Assembly: GCA_013365325.1 (NCBI GenBank)
Contig: JABVXV010000037.1
Location: forward strand, 124,001-188,000
DNA from: Dipetalonema caudispina
Taxonomy: Eukaryota > Nematoda > Chromadorea > Rhabditida > Onchocercidae
Length of the DNA stretch: 64,000 nucleotides
Reading direction: 5' to 3'
In this document: positions 1-15,000 of the stretch, piece after piece
Layout: every line of letters begins with the position of its first letter
How positions within the stretch are numbered: position 1 is the first letter of the stretch
Made by a program: the position numbers and the translations under genes
The notes under the pieces: model-generated
The model's database searches: none
Told to the model about the DNA's origin: nothing
The model's input: only the letters and a program-made list of their open reading frames with translations

Positions 1-361
1 TTTCCTTTATTGAAATATCCGTTGAATTATTTCTCAAAATCCAATTTAACTCAATTTAAACAGTCAAACGACAATTCTGTTGTGCTAATGATCCATTATG
101 GGAGCTACCCTCTTCAACTCCAACCTATTATTTCCAATATATAGACCCATCCTACGCGCCCCTTTCTTTCATGTGTAGTCATTCGGCGATGAGCGACATT
201 CAATAATTCTTATAACCACTTAAGTATGACCCAACTAATTAATTTTTTCTCTCATCTTCGTGATTAAATGATAATCATTGGAATTTAAACTTTCTTCCTA
301 CAATTACTTTTTACGGAATCATATTCAGAGGAAAGAGAAAAAGATATCAAAAATGAATTAC

Positions 362-3300
362 CTTTTTTCTTCTTGAGAGACCGGTAAAGCTTGATGTTTT
401 GAAAAAGCAATAGAAGGAGCAGCACCAGCCTCTCCAAAGGAAGAACCTTCACTTATCAATTCTTCCTGGTCGTTGCCCTTCGATGGACAAGGAATACTAT
501 CAATTTCTAACGGTTTGTTTTTAAATATCTACAAAAAAACACCAATACTTTTATCAAAATTTAGCTTAGTTTTATCAGTAATTTTTTCGAAACGATCAAG
601 GTACATGGAAAACAGAAGCGATTTTATAAGAAAGATGAGTAAATTTCTGAATCCAACAAACAGCAAGGAAATCAGTCAAGTAATTACTCATGTAATAACT
701 TACAACTTCCTGCATCGCTTTTTCTTTTTTTGAAATCAAACAGATCAGTGCTACAAAAACCTTTGTTCTTGGCAGTTACTTACCTTAGCATTTCCCTACT
801 GAATTCTGACATTTTTTTCTAGTTTTATTGTCTCCTCTCCCTCCATTTCTGACAATTTTCTAAGCAAACATTATTTTGCTTGAATCCCCTATCCGTAATC
901 TACAATCTTGATCTTAGTATAAAAATTCCTTATTAATACGCTATAAATAGTAAAAGAGCTAACGAGATCATAATTTGCAATGAGCACTTCGACAACTACA
1001 TTACAAAATTTAATATCCATAATAGCTGCCATTGTTTCCTCTTTTGGCCTCAGCAGTGTTGGCCCAAAACAAACACCGAGATTACCCACAGTCATAAGAT
1101 TCTCACTGGAACGATCTGCTACCCTGAAATTCAATAAAAGAAACATAGAACTGAAAATGAATTGAAAATAAAAAAATCCGCAGACATTTCAGTCAGGCAA
1201 TACTTCAATCATAGACACTAGTACAGTTCTTCTTGGTCTTCGCTAGCCAACGAGTTATCTGTCTTCTCAGTTCTTTCAAAGATTCGAGAACATATACATC
1301 TCATATTACTTCAAAACAAATTTGATAGTTCCACTTATTGAATTAATGAAGAACTTAGTTTCCATAACTAAAGAAAAGTCTTTTTTTTTCATCTCTTTAT
1401 AAGCTTAAGAAATTTACTTCTTAAGATGCTCGATAATAATTTGCAACATCTCGAAATGTATTTGCGGCAATTTATAAACAAAATAATGAATACAAGAGAC
1501 ACGTGTCTTGGAATCCATTTTAGCGGCATTAATAAAGTGCGGATGTAAGTCAAATGTCATCAGTGGTTCCGGTAAATTCCTGCAAAATATAGTCTTGGAA
1601 TTTATTGAAAACGGAAAAAAGTGATCATAACAGTGATATAAATATATAAGGCTGAATCAAGGAAATTACTTCACTAGCTTTTACATCACAGACAAGAAAT
1701 CCAGTCATAAGATTCCAAATGTTCACGAAGTGAAATATTCGGTGGCTGCGTAAACGCCACGGTTTAAAATATTATTTTCACCCTTTTACTTTAAAACCAT
1801 CAAAAAAGAGTTTTCATGTTAAATACGACTATCAAATTAAATAAGGAATCGTAAAGCCAGACTGAATCGCAGTGCTGCAAGTGCAAAGAGATCAGGCAGT
1901 ACCGAAGTAAAGCAAGACTTTAATCATGGGAATTGTAAGCATGCTAAAAAAAGTGTTAGTGTTTGGACTTTCGACTGTGATTACAATCATCAACATTTTT
2001 CGCTATCTTTAAAAGATCAATTATATGTTTTTCAGAAAACACATACCTCAAAAAAGTTTTAAGTGCGCTTGATAAAGTTTTAATCTCCCATTCATCATCG
2101 GTAAAACTAAGTTTGTCATGCACGGATCGCCGTCTGTCCAATCCAATTTGCATCAACTTTTGCACTTTCGATGTAACACCACAATTTCGATATAACCCTT
2201 GCTCCCGTATTCCTGAAAAATAAAATTGGTTCTATCTTAGTAGTAAGATCATTTGCGGAAATGTACTGCAAAATTTATGCATGTATTTATATTTAAACTC
2301 TTCAATTCTGTGAAGTACGAGAAAATGGTGAAGAAGGAAAAGTGGGAAGAATATCTGAACAATCAATAAGTTGCACACTTCGGTGAGAGGAAATCTTTTT
2401 AACTAACTGATTTGGGATACTTTTTACATCATCTATTGATGAATTCCGCAATGGGCAAAACATGTTTTAAGCCAAGGTCTCCCGATTCATAAGGCTTAAA
2501 TTTTCATATTTGCCAACAATACATTATAAAGACGTCAGGATTTATATCCATCAGTCCGTAAATATTTACATATATTTCATTAATTACTAACTCCCTCTTC
2601 ATTTCCAACAATACTTATTCATTTTAAACTATTCTTCAATCTGAAAATGCAAGCACAATGTGAAGGAGAAGTGCAATTAAGAAAAAAAGAATTGTATTTC
2701 TTGAAAGCGAAAGTGCCTCTATTACTTGAGAACATATAATTAATTGGCAAAGCGGAGAAGAAATCAGTGGATAGAAAACACAGATGTTAAGCTAATGCTA
2801 TGAATTTGTAATAGTCTAATTTGTCCCAACACACTGTCTAATGCAATACTTGAAGCATGTGGACACGAATGCATCAAATGAGTATCATCACTAACGTAAA
2901 ATTGTCACTGTAATTCATTTCCGGCTCTCATTTTAATGTCAAAAAATCATAAAAGTTAGTACAGCATGAGACAAAAGCTGAACAGCTTGACCAAATTTTA
3001 ACAGTTAAACATATGTAACATCGAATTTTAAGAATTTGTATTCCACAGTAGTTAAATTAAAACAGTTTAAATGCTATAATTCGACGAGTTGTTGCCAATC
3101 ATCGGTTTACCTCCCTACTCATCATTCAAATGGCATAATTTTACACTTAAAAATATAATTTCAAATTTGATAATTCGAAATTTAAACATTTGCGAAAATT
3201 CTTTAATTTATGTTTCATTATTAACTCCCCTTCAAAATTCACAAACCTTTTTCTTCTATTGTTTCTATACATCTCCGTACAAAATCGAAACCACTATCAT

Positions 3301-6300
3301 CGAGAGTTGCTGCAAAATTACAAACAAATAAATTCATCAGGATTAAATGTAAGGAAGGAATTTTAATTTAAAAAACGATTTAAAAGAAAGCCTGTAAAAA
3401 AGATACCGTGACATTCGTCCAATACAAATGCTGGTAGAAATGCACTACCGCAATATACGGCTCTCAAGCCTCGAGTCAAATTGTAAGTTGTTGAAGTAGG
3501 ACTGATACGATTAGCGATACCCAATGATTGGGTATGCTCTGTGAACGAAGGGCGCATAGAACGTTTAATGAGGCAGGAAAAAAATAATTTTTGAATAACT
3601 ACGAATGGTGAGAAAATGAACGATGTGATTCAGAAGCATGGAAGATTAAACACAAATTTCATCGCTTAAGAAAACATCGTGGCAGTAGTGTTGCTGTTGC
3701 TGCTAGGATTTCCATATGAAACTGAAACCGATGATGGCTAAAGGGGAAGGGCCTAATAAGCATTGGATATATTTTTAGTTTATCTTTTTGGATCTTCTAA
3801 TTCCTTCGAAATTTAAGCTCCTATGAAGTATTGGATTTCTCCCTCTCTCTAATTCTTCCTTTTGCTCCTCCTTCGCTTTATACTTATGTGTTTGCAAATG
3901 ACGTCAATCACGAAGATCAACATGACAAATATGTGACATGAAAGTGGTCAAGTAAGTACGCACTTTTACAATCGAAAATTTCTTTCGAAAAACATTTCTA
4001 TAGAATAGTGCCATGCCTTCCTGGCGTTCCGCAGCTGTGGTCGAGACAATTTACTGATATCGAAGATATTTACTAATTCATCTAGATAAAACAACGATAA
4101 ATACCGCTTATACCGTAAAACATTCGAAATTTCATACTTCCTAAATATCATTCACGTGTAACATTTAACCTACCACATATTTGTAAATAATTTTCATGGC
4201 AATAACCAGCAGGAGGAGAGGAGCAAAAAAATAAGTATACAAGGATTTATACTTACATATATTTCATATCTATGTTATTGCGTACTTATATTACTCTTAA
4301 TTACTAACTACAAAACTGAAATCTCTTAGAAAAATTCAGAAATATATTAGTACAATAAAATGTTAGAAATTTCAGGAAATTCCGACAAGAAAAATTCAGT
4401 TATTAAAATCGACACAATTCTAATAAAAAAATTTCTTTCCTCCAAAAGAAAAAGTTGAGGCAGATAAAAATTTCGAATGAAACATTTCAAGTAATAAAAT
4501 TCAAGAGAGTATGGGGTGAAACCATATGTGCACCATTGCTCTCGAAACTTAGTAGCAAATAGCATCATATTATGAAGTTATTAAAAAAAATTAAGATCTG
4601 TATGCTTTCATTCAATCCTATCTGTCAATTACAAACTGTGTCGAGGATAGAGTGGTTACTTTGTGAAATTAGGCAAGTACACCAGCATGATAAACTATTT
4701 GTAAAAACTGCATACATTACTATTCAAATAAACGTTGATTTTTGCAATTAGCATAGGAATTTAGCCAAACTAACACTTGCAGCAAGGAATGAATCATCCT
4801 AAATTTATTATCAAATCTTTAAGAAGTGTTCTAATAGACACTGTGTCGACACTTCAACAATGTTTCCCAAGTTTTTTGCATATTAATGAACGAGGTGTAT
4901 GAACTTGCATAACAAATGTCACTTGTAATTAACAGCAAAAATACTAAAAGAAGTCCTATTCCATTCACCGTTAATGGAATCTGACAACTATTTAAGAAGT
5001 AAAAAAAGAAAAAATTTACTTCCCCAGCGTACAAGGCCTGAAGTTATCATAGTTTTAATGTTTCTCTTTAATAACAACATTACGAATACTCCTTCATTCT
5101 CTCTCTTACGCTCTTCTAATTTTATCTCACGCAAATTTTTTTATCTATCATAACAGGAAAGCTATTCTCAGGATGAATTTCTCATACATTAACTGCAGTG
5201 TGTTATTTTACAATGCATACTGAATTTGAAAACTTTAATTATCCTTTTAAAGTTCTGTATATAAAACCCAAATTCCAAAATCTTTATAATAAATAGGAGA
5301 CCGAACTAATGAGCAGATAATGATCAAGTAATTCTATAACTATCAGTATATAAATTAATTCTCTTATTATTACGAATGATAATCTTGTTTCTAGCAGCAA
5401 TCAAACAAATCATCTTCAAGACATAGCTTTATGGTATAAAGTCAACACTCACCATGTAAGCTTATATACCACAAATACTGCACATCCAAATCCATACCAA
5501 GAAGTAATTTAGATAACAAGATCACACATCTATTATAAAACGATTTTTGAAAGACATTTCTAAAAGAACCAAAACAGGATATTAACCTCGCAATCTATTT
5601 TAAATCATATCCCTTTCAGAGTAAACTTAAAGAAATGAGGAGGATAAACCAACTCTTGAAAAATGCAAGCTGCACCAACAAATTTAGATATGTATATGTA
5701 GAGATGCTTCTTATGTTTTCTTGAAAGTAATCTTAAAACACAACCGCTGCTATGTAATTCAAAATGTGATAACAATATTGAAAGTGATTTAGATAGTTCA
5801 TCACTTCCGGGATGCATACGTAAGTACAAACATAAACTAAGACGAAGAGTAAGAAAAACCTAAGATGTGACTGGATCGCCCTACCGAATATAGCACGAAA
5901 TTACTTTAAAGTTCTTATCACTTGCCATTTCATATGAATGTAATGGGAAGAACGAATTTTTTTGGATCATGTAATGAACATGTTCTTAAAGCTAATGATA
6001 GTACTCCTACTAATTCTATTACTATTAGCTCATCATCCAAAAATAACTATGAAAACAGCAACAGCAGCAAGATCATAAAAAAGCCCAGAGTGGTAAGTAC
6101 ATATAGCTATAATAGCACATTACAAACTGGCATAAAATTCTTAATCAATTTTTCCTCTGAAACCAAAAGCCTTTTCTGAGATCCTGAAGTTCATAATCGA
6201 AAAAAGTCATTAAATTTTTTTCTTTAAAGATCTAAAAAAAAACAAAAAGATAAAACGGAATTACTATTAGAAAATTAGAAAAGAGATCTGAAAACTTAGT

Positions 6301-6351
6301 AAGGAGAAAATTGGACAAGATCAGATCGTGAAGAAACACACAAATACCCAG

Positions 6352-6385
<34 letters not shown>

Positions 6386-9300
6386 TTGCATTTTCATAAA
6401 TAAGTGGTAAATATCATATTACGAAAAATAACCAGGTATTACCATCGAATAATTCTACTCAGAACTCAACTCTCTTCATTTTCTAAATTATCCTCATCTT
6501 TTCATTCCCTTCTCTTTCCTTTCATTCCTTCCATATGGCCAAAAACCTTAGAGATATACCGTTCTTCTTTTTTCATTTCTACCAAATCGTTAAAACTGCA
6601 TGTTTCTTTTTTAGATGCCCAAAAAAGTTTTAGAAATATTACGTGGCATACCCACTAGATCTAGCAGATATGTACAATTAATTTTTTGGGTATTATTGTC
6701 CAAAAGAAACAAAGAACCTATTCTTTTAGTGATCTTTTTCATTCCGGAAATTCACGATAAAAAAAGCTAATTAGTGTATCGAAAAATTATGCACATTTTT
6801 CATGAACTAAAATTTCAAGAAACTATCTGTAATATCAAGATCAGCATACCTTGCAGAAACTGCAGGATGTAACTCCCTATCCATTATCGATGGATGGACT
6901 AAATAATTTTTAGTAAGTGGAATTACTGAATCTCTGTTGAGAGCTTAATATATATAATACAAACAGTGCCGAATATTAAATTTTGAACGAGAAGCAAGAA
7001 CTGGCAACAGGATTGCAGTAAAGTACAAGAGTACGATATTACTGGCAAATATATGGATCTAATTTAACTTATCACTAACTTGCACTAAAAAAGTACTATA
7101 AAGTATCCATTGTTTAGAAATGACGTGTAGTTCAGTCTTTCAAGACGCAAAATAAAGTAATTATCAAGTTAAAGTCTGCATCGAGAATTCAAAATTAGAT
7201 GGTTCAGGATTTATGATACTATATGACCGAAATATCAGGAAGAAAAAATTATAGACAATGAGACACCGAATCATTAGTAAAAAGTTTTAGGTTGCGAAAT
7301 GCAAGTGTGCGAAGAACGAAACAAGCAAGTACTATATGTACTAAAAAACGCATCACAGATACGATTTAAAAAAAAGTGGACACAAAATTGCGCAAATTCA
7401 ATTTTGTCGACTGTTATCTAAAGCAGGAAAAAATGCTTACTTCCAAAGCAATTTGATGTCGGTCCTGATCCAGGTGAGTATATCTGAAATGTGTCATGTC
7501 ATTACTTTCCACTTATATGATGAAATCGTAATTTTACTTATGAATCGAAATGAAACGAAGAAATCATAGTTGCTTTACGTTTTTTTATAAAGGCAATGCC
7601 CAGTCCGAGAACAATTCACTAGCTAGCAGCATTATGAAAAAGTATTTCATGCATAGTTGAACGTCAAAACTTCCTCGCAATATACTTGGCTTTTTTGAAC
7701 ATAAAGTAGTATATTGCATAAGTTTTCACATTAGAATTGAGACCATCGCCACATTTCTAATATTTCAGAACTTTCTAGTTTTCTAGTTTCAAGATGTTTT
7801 CACATTATATGTAATCTGAACGTCATACATAAATCGATTCAAAACAGCAACAGAATTCAGTTAACTAAGTTGAATTACTTCCCTACTTGTGACCGAAGCA
7901 AATATAAGCACTGGAGATGCTCAAATTTTGAGTTATATAGACATAACATCAATAAATCTTTGAAAATCAGTATTTTAAGAGTTTTCTAAGTTACGACTAC
8001 CAAATGATGGAAAACCTCACGGGCTCTCTTCCATCCATAGCATCAAGCCACTGTCGGCGATCTTCTTCCGATAATGCTTGTAGCGTCATTTGCTCGGTAC
8101 GATCCATTGCTAAGACGTCAAAACAAAATCTGAAAAATGACTTTATAAAGAAACTAACATGTATACAAAGCCTTGATAATAATACAGCATATACCATTTT
8201 CACAAGCTTTCATTTGAAATGTTAAGAGTATTTCGAAAAAAAAAAAAAAAACCTCTTATCGATACTGTCTGAAGCTCTTCGAGTGCATGTCTTTAATTTA
8301 AAAGAAACGGATTGTCCGAGCGCGCCTTTCATATCCTTAATATAAATCAGGAGAAATAAAAATTAATAAAAACTGAACAAAACTTGGATTTTGAATGAAC
8401 TATTATAAGATTTGAGAAAGACTGTTACGTGAAATCTAATTTAAGATGAACTATATATAATGTGATGAGATATATTGAAAGATAAGCAGTGTTAAACCTT
8501 TTAAAAATATATTTACTCCCACCACAAGTAACTTACGTGAGTTCTATTTTCCCTCATAGTATCTGCAAGGTATCCTTACCGTCGGTATGAGTATAGCAAA
8601 AAAAAAAACACTCCTGAACATAATCATCTCCAGATTTCATCATTTCTCATCCTTAATAATCAATAAATTGTCAACGATTGGAGCATCACAATTCTGACAT
8701 TCCACTAACCGTTCTTGCCGTATTATTTACTGGAATCATTGTGAATATTCGTGTTTCCTTTTGATATACACAATAATACATAGTCCATCGATTTGACAAA
8801 ACATCCCTACTAATTGTTTCTAGAAACAAAATATGTAATGGTTAGATCTCAAGATGATATTCCATTATTAAAATGATAATATGATTACACCACATACCAT
8901 GGCAAGAATCACGTCTCAGTATGATATATCATGTTTTTAAGGATTAAGAAAGAACCTACTTGGAATTTTACTTTTTTCGTGAGCAAAAATATAGCCTTGT
9001 TTAATGCTAGAAACGGTTCGAGGCATCGAATTTTCACTAATATTATTACTTTTACCCGTTTGAAATACCTGGAAACAGTAAAATCGGATTTATGCATAAG
9101 ATTTATTTTAAAAAAATCGAAATTCTCAGGCAATCTTACTTCTCGAGACACAGTAATTGACAAGCTAGATTTCTTCTCGAAAAATATTACTAATTAGTGA
9201 TTACCTTATAAATAGGTATGACTATTTCATCTGGAGGATCTCCAACTTTCTGAAGCCATTTTTCCAATCTTTAGAGATTTGAACGTAGACTAAGTTACTG

Positions 9301-12095
9301 AATACTCAATGACTGATCATAAGGAATCTAGAGTTGCGTCTCCTATTTTCAATTGAATCTCCGGAAAGAGGCTGATCATGCCATCTACCAAAATATTTAT
9401 GCAAAACGTTTAAAATTTTTGCAAAAATCAAAACCAACTGCATTTTTCAAATGATTTATCAGCATTTTGTCTTTGAGCTGCACATAATATTCCTTTGTTT
9501 CCTCGAAACTCTGCTTCGCCTGGAACTAGCTCTTCATTAAATCAAATCCTAAGGAGAATTTTTTTGAAACGAATTCGAATAGATAACTGTTCTCTCTGAT
9601 TCATCAACAAAACAAAATAACTAAGTATTACCCTACTGCAAATAATAAAAAATAGCCGCTAATAACATGGAAATCGATATCTGAAAAGAAAACGAACATG
9701 AAAAATGACCTTTTGAACTTTCGATTGCACTTCACTTAGAAATGGTTTGAAGTCCTCGTGCGTCACGTGGCCTGAAAAGATTCCTGTCTTCGTCAGCAGT
9801 GATTTTATTGACTGATAATAAAGAATAAAGCTTTGTAAAAAGGCATACAGAAGAACACAACGCAATGAAAATTTTAATAAAGTTTCTTTAATGAAACTTA
9901 CCAATTTATATTACAACCCTGACTTGTGTAAAAAATTTATTTTTATATAAGCAAACAATAACACTTACCAACATGGTAAAAAGTAAGCCAGCTATATACG
10001 AATGAGCATAACGTCTCTACAAATTCAAATTTCATTCTTTCCTGAACCGCTTGTATTGCTGTTACATAATCCAGCGAACAACTGCAGAAATTCCGCTGCT
10101 GCATGTCCAATTGGGCATCCGCTTCTTTGAAGTCATTTTTCCGCGCCTTCAAAAGGAAATCGAACTTTGAACTCATCTATTTACGAGTAGCTTAACCTAG
10201 TCTCCCCAAGGGTCCTGAGTCTTCTGATCTTGCTGTGAATAACCATGTACCAATAACCACAGAAAGACTAATGATGTCAGCTACTCAACCATTTCGCTTT
10301 ATCTATCGTTGAGTTAGCTGTGAAAAGTACTGATCATATCATTTTCGTTTGGAATTTTCAGAGTATTCCATATGTTTCGATATTTTCGAAATATTATTTC
10401 TTATCCCAACCGTGATGAAAATTTTAGTCACAAAAGATTTTTTGCGTGCAAAACCAGTAGTTTGCTAATTAAAAAAAGGAAAGATTACAGTAGCAAATTA
10501 AATTTCACGGAAAAAAAAATAGCAGAAAAAAACCTACCGTCGATAAATGCAGATGTTTTTCGAGCGATGCATAAAATTTGTTAGACTCCTTTTCATATCT
10601 CTTTTTGTCATCATGTAATACCTAAATTAGCTTGCATTTTACACTTCTAAATTTATGCAAGATGTATATGAGTATCTTGTAAAAACATTAAGCCTGGAAA
10701 GGATTTGAAATCCATGGAAACTAGCACAAATTTGATGTGCTCATCCAAAATTTAGCAGAAAATATTGGTTTAAGAAAGAATACGTTGCATTGGAGTTCGG
10801 ATCACTCACCCAAGTGTGCGCCATATAGACACTCGGTATCATATTTCCCAAAGAATTAAATTACTTCTCAACATGAATGCAATCCTTCTTCATGACAATC
10901 AAAAGTAACCTTGCCAATTCCTTCCACTCGAAATTTACGAAGGGGTTCGATAAAATGAATCTCCGAGTCCTCAATAATTTTTTCGCGATGATCCTCGATC
11001 TGACTTACAAAATCTCCAAATTTACTTACACATTCAGCTGCAAATCTGATATATCAATTGTGCTTTTGTTATGTTGACTTACAATCATAAATTATTTATA
11101 TAATGCTGAGCAGAGATATTTTCACAAAAATTTCAGATATTCTAAGGCAAAGCGTGTCAACTGAGACTTCGTATTTTTTATGACTGTTTTGTCATTGCTA
11201 TGGGATAAGAAATACTGCAGCTGTAACGGAAGGTAAAGAAATTATCTAGCTCTATCTTATATATTATATAGCAGGAAAATGTATGAAAACCTAAGCATCT
11301 AAAATTATATCATCCTTCATCAAAAGCGATTTAAAACGGATAATGAAGAACTAGAAAGAAAAATCAACCTATTTTTCGTTCATCGTCAGTTTGAGTACTA
11401 CCAATTGTGACAAATTTAAATTCTTTTAACGACTTAGCAAATGCTCTTTGCGCTATGGAAAGTTCTGCAAAATAAGTGTGAATTACATCTCATCTTTTTG
11501 TAACTCCACTGCAAATCACAAAACTACAAGTCGTCATCTTTAAAATCGTGACGACTTTCTTGAAATTTACAGTCAGCGAAGAAATTCAAGTTTAATTAAA
11601 TTAATCCGAAGTATTATAAATTAGTGGACTGAAATGACATCAAAACTAAATGCGAAGTATTTTCTGTTTTCAGCCGACATTTATTTTACTCAAATTCAAG
11701 CTGACGTAAGGAAATGTTCGTGCATCTCCCTAAAATGAACTATTCAATTTCATTTTAACCACAGAAAAGTGAATATATTGAAGAACCTTTTAAAAAGAAA
11801 ACAAAAAAAGAGAATGCGGAAATGATGGAAGTTGATGAAGAAAACTAAAACCGGAATTGAAACGGACAGTGCAGAGAATACAAAAGATAGAGAAAATAAG
11901 AATTGAATAAAGAAAAAGTGTGAAAACAATGCAAAACTCACTTCTCGTACATTGAATAAGTTCACGGCATTGTATTTCAATATTTTTGATATTTTTATGG
12001 GCATCTTCCAGAACACTTTCATGTTCACGCAAATTTTGGCGAAACCATGGACTATCCGATAGGCAATCCGCAAATTCTAGCGGCCGTAGAACCAT
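362..12095 (-). CDS. GRAF: GRAF/oligophrenin-type BAR-PH-RhoGAP protein (3' end unresolved)
   Basis: Rho GTPase-activating protein that would bind curved membrane through its BAR domain and switch off Rho/Cdc42 GTPases. Exons read on the minus strand: 12095-11942, 11464-11369, 11037-10910, 10621-10538, 10146-9969, 9771-9710 and 9519-9439 (BAR); 9268-9205 (linker); 9068-8960, 8819-8710, 8335-8253 and 8129-8021 (PH); 7483-7441 and 6898-6850 (linker); 3538-3407 (less certain); 2212-2047, 1579-1418 and 1123-964 (RhoGAP); 528-362 (Ser-rich linker). Family signatures: [14 protein letters not shown] at the start, [18 protein letters not shown] ending the PH domain, [10 protein letters not shown] with the arginine finger, and [19 protein letters not shown]. 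The ATG at 12095 gives the family N-terminus. Nearly all junctions match in phase; 9439 to 9268 does not, so a small exon is missed or misplaced. The N-terminal part of RhoGAP is poorly resolved and no SH3 domain was found. Identity is firm; exact exons less so. Confidence 0.9.
5934..6770 (+). CDS. Possible nested two-exon gene inside a GRAF intron
   Basis: Two exons, 5934-6092 and 6615-6770, on the strand opposite GRAF and inside one of its long introns. The first encodes 53 residues rich in Ser and Asn, beginning [13 protein letters not shown] and ending KKPRV, followed directly by a GTAAGT donor. The second follows a TTTCTTTTTTAG acceptor and reads in the same phase ([19 protein letters not shown], then a hydrophobic stretch) to a TAA, for 104 residues in all. 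The reverse strand of the first exon is broken by stops, so it is not a shadow of GRAF coding sequence. No family recognised. The low-complexity composition means chance openness cannot be excluded. Confidence 0.33.
6352..6379. repeat. (TA)n microsatellite
   Basis: Fourteen uninterrupted TA dinucleotides, inside the intron of the possible nested gene and of GRAF. Self-complementary and likely to vary in length. Confidence 0.95.
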
Positions 12096-15000
12096 TATAT
12101 GTCGTGTACAACAAAGATATCAGAAAACACAAAAGAAGTATCAGCTAGCCGTGAGTAACTTCCATCGAATCATGTTGTATACCACTGAGATTAATAAAAG
12201 AATGCAAAGTTATGATACAAAATCGGTTCACAATTTCCCTAACACAGTAACCCTGGAAAATAGTAAATGAAAGAGAATATCCACGATCATATAAGGCATA
12301 ATTCTTGTTGACATTTGCACAATTTACTATAGTATATTGTAACTTTCTGTATGTTACAGTTCTATAGACGTAATAACTTTGCAATTATAATTCATTTCGA
12401 AAATGAAAATCTAATTTCTTTACATCAGAAAATGAAGTAAATAAACAATATATAAGGAAGAGAGCATCAACATTACTTGTATCATTCGTTATCTTCTTGC
12501 TGCTGTTAGGGCAAAATGATACCAATGATAACAAACCATTCTTACCCATTCATCTCCTTACACTCGCCAACATTCACCAAATGAGATATAATGTTTTCAT
12601 TGTGATTTGGACATTAATTATTGATAAAAACGATGTAATAGCAGGAAATAGAATTGGTTTTGAAGAGACTTTTCAGGGATCAACAAAACATTGAAATGTA
12701 TTCGTTAGAGATTGAGAGTGGGAAGATACAGTGAGATAAGTGAGGAAACGATAGATGATGTGAGTACTACTGAGTTAGTGTTTGAGAAAATTACTGAATG
12801 TAATGATTCCCGATGATGAGGGTAATTGAGAAAGTTTGTTTTTTGCAGAGAAATGAGCAGAGAGACAGTAAGTGATAGCTTTTCTGATTTGCATTATTCT
12901 AAAACAAGGGAACGAGAAGGAAAAAAAGCGAATTGGAATTTGGAATTTAAAATCGGGAGTTTTCCGAGATCACTCAGAGTTATCAAATAGTAGTTGTTCG
13001 TTATCACTGATAAATGTTAGGGTTATAGCACAATTTCTTTACTCAATTTTCCAACTAATTTCTCATCCTAACTCTTAAAATATCCTGCTTATTGGTTCAG
13101 AGAAATGAAATTCATCAGCGACATCTTTCACTACAATCATCGCAAGCAAACTTTTGCATTTCAATTTTTTAAAATATTTAGACTTAAACAATTGAAGATA
13201 GACCTTTAACTAGAATAGAGAATGAATAGATTTACCGATCAAGCGATCATTGTAACCTTTGATCGTACTAGAAAGAACTGATAGATTTAACTGTAGAATT
13301 ATTTAGATACAGCTGACTGAGGCAATATAGTTTCAGTCCGAATTATGTTATTAAAACAAGACTTTATGCTAATATTTAAAATTAACGAAACCATATATCT
13401 CAATATTCCGTTCAACATATCTCACTGATTAAACTATCGACTTTTTTTTTTTTTCATTTGAAGCTTCCGGAAATAAATCTCACATATCACTTTTTTAATA
13501 CTTGTCCAGTTATCGTCATTCTGTTCTGCCATGTTAACTAACTGAAAATTTGACAAGCAGTGAATCAGAAAAATTGGAAATGGGAAAAGAAGCAAGTGGA
13601 AAATATCATAGTTGGAAGAGCAGAAAGGATGAGTCATGCCAATTTCTTCCAATTTTTTTTTTATTTTTTTTCACAAAGAAAGCAAGAAAATATGATGACA
13701 TGTCGTGCTTTCAATATTATAATCATAGGGAATGAAATGGATGACATAAAGATGACATTGTTTATTGAAAGTTTGCGCTTGAAATGATAATATATTGTTA
13801 TACCAGTACATTTAATATGTTCCCGATATACTTTTTCTTAATAAGAAATAGTTACTTTCAACCATTCTATTTCATTTTTTCATAATTAATTACTATTATC
13901 CATTTTTCTCTCCCATCTTTCCTTTAATTAAAACAAGAAGAGAAAATTTTAGGCAAATGCTTTTCCTCTCAAGACATTGTTAGAGAAAATTTTGTCCACT
14001 TTGACGTAGTTATTTAATAATTTTTTGTATACCATTTTAAAAATTGGAAAGATAAAAGTTTTGAAGTTAGAACTATCTCATAGCAAAATATTTTATGCTT
14101 CATTGGTTTATTTTTCTTTTTCTTAATGAATAAGCTAAACGATCAATAATGTATCATCCAGGAAATTGATTTAAAAGAATGCTTGAAAAGGAAGCATAGA
14201 AAAAAGAAAAAAAACTTCAGAAGTATACTGGAAGAGCGTTCGGAAACATTTCTCGGCTCACTCTCTACTTTAATTGATCCCAACTTCTTATTTAAATCCT
14301 TCATTTATATGAAAAAAAGAAAAATCTTGTCATAAAAAATTTATAACACACGTCACTTCAGCAATTTTAATGCAAACAACGAAAATAGTAAACAATCAAA
14401 TGCCGAGTGCAACGTTTTTCATTCCCCCTCATATATTTATTTACATTTAAATAATGCTTAAAGCTAATCTGAAGTCTTCCTACGGTAATCTCAGTAGTCC
14501 TTGATCAGTTAGCTTGACAAAGTAGTTTTAAGGATTCTTCCTTAATCAATCTAATAAAGTAATGGATACTATAACTGGTTGAATTTATGATGAGAGAAAT
14601 AGGAAGAGAGATATCTTGAAGATAATTAAGCAAATGAATTCCTTAAGGCAAAATTTTAAAATGTGAATTTCATATGAATATAACAGTAAGCAGTCTGACA
14701 TAAGTTATTTCTCAATTCTTCGGTAATATTCCTAATTTCATTACTCGTTGCAATTATATATGCAATTCCTATTTTGATTAAGAACTTAATAATAAAACAA
14801 TTCATGGTGACGACAAAATGTTTTCCTTACCTAAGTGACATATAATCGAACACAACAGTACATAGGATCATATTGTTTGTTGAAATTACACATTTTGAAA
14901 AAGTCAATCACTCTATCCTCACCTATAATATCCATGCGCTCATTTTCCCTCATAATATTTGAATAAACAAAAATGAAACTTTAATAATATACTTACATTC

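Noticed and set aside
11986..12270. Plus-strand 94-codon frame over the GRAF first exon
   Set aside because: Antisense shadow of a clearly conserved BAR exon.
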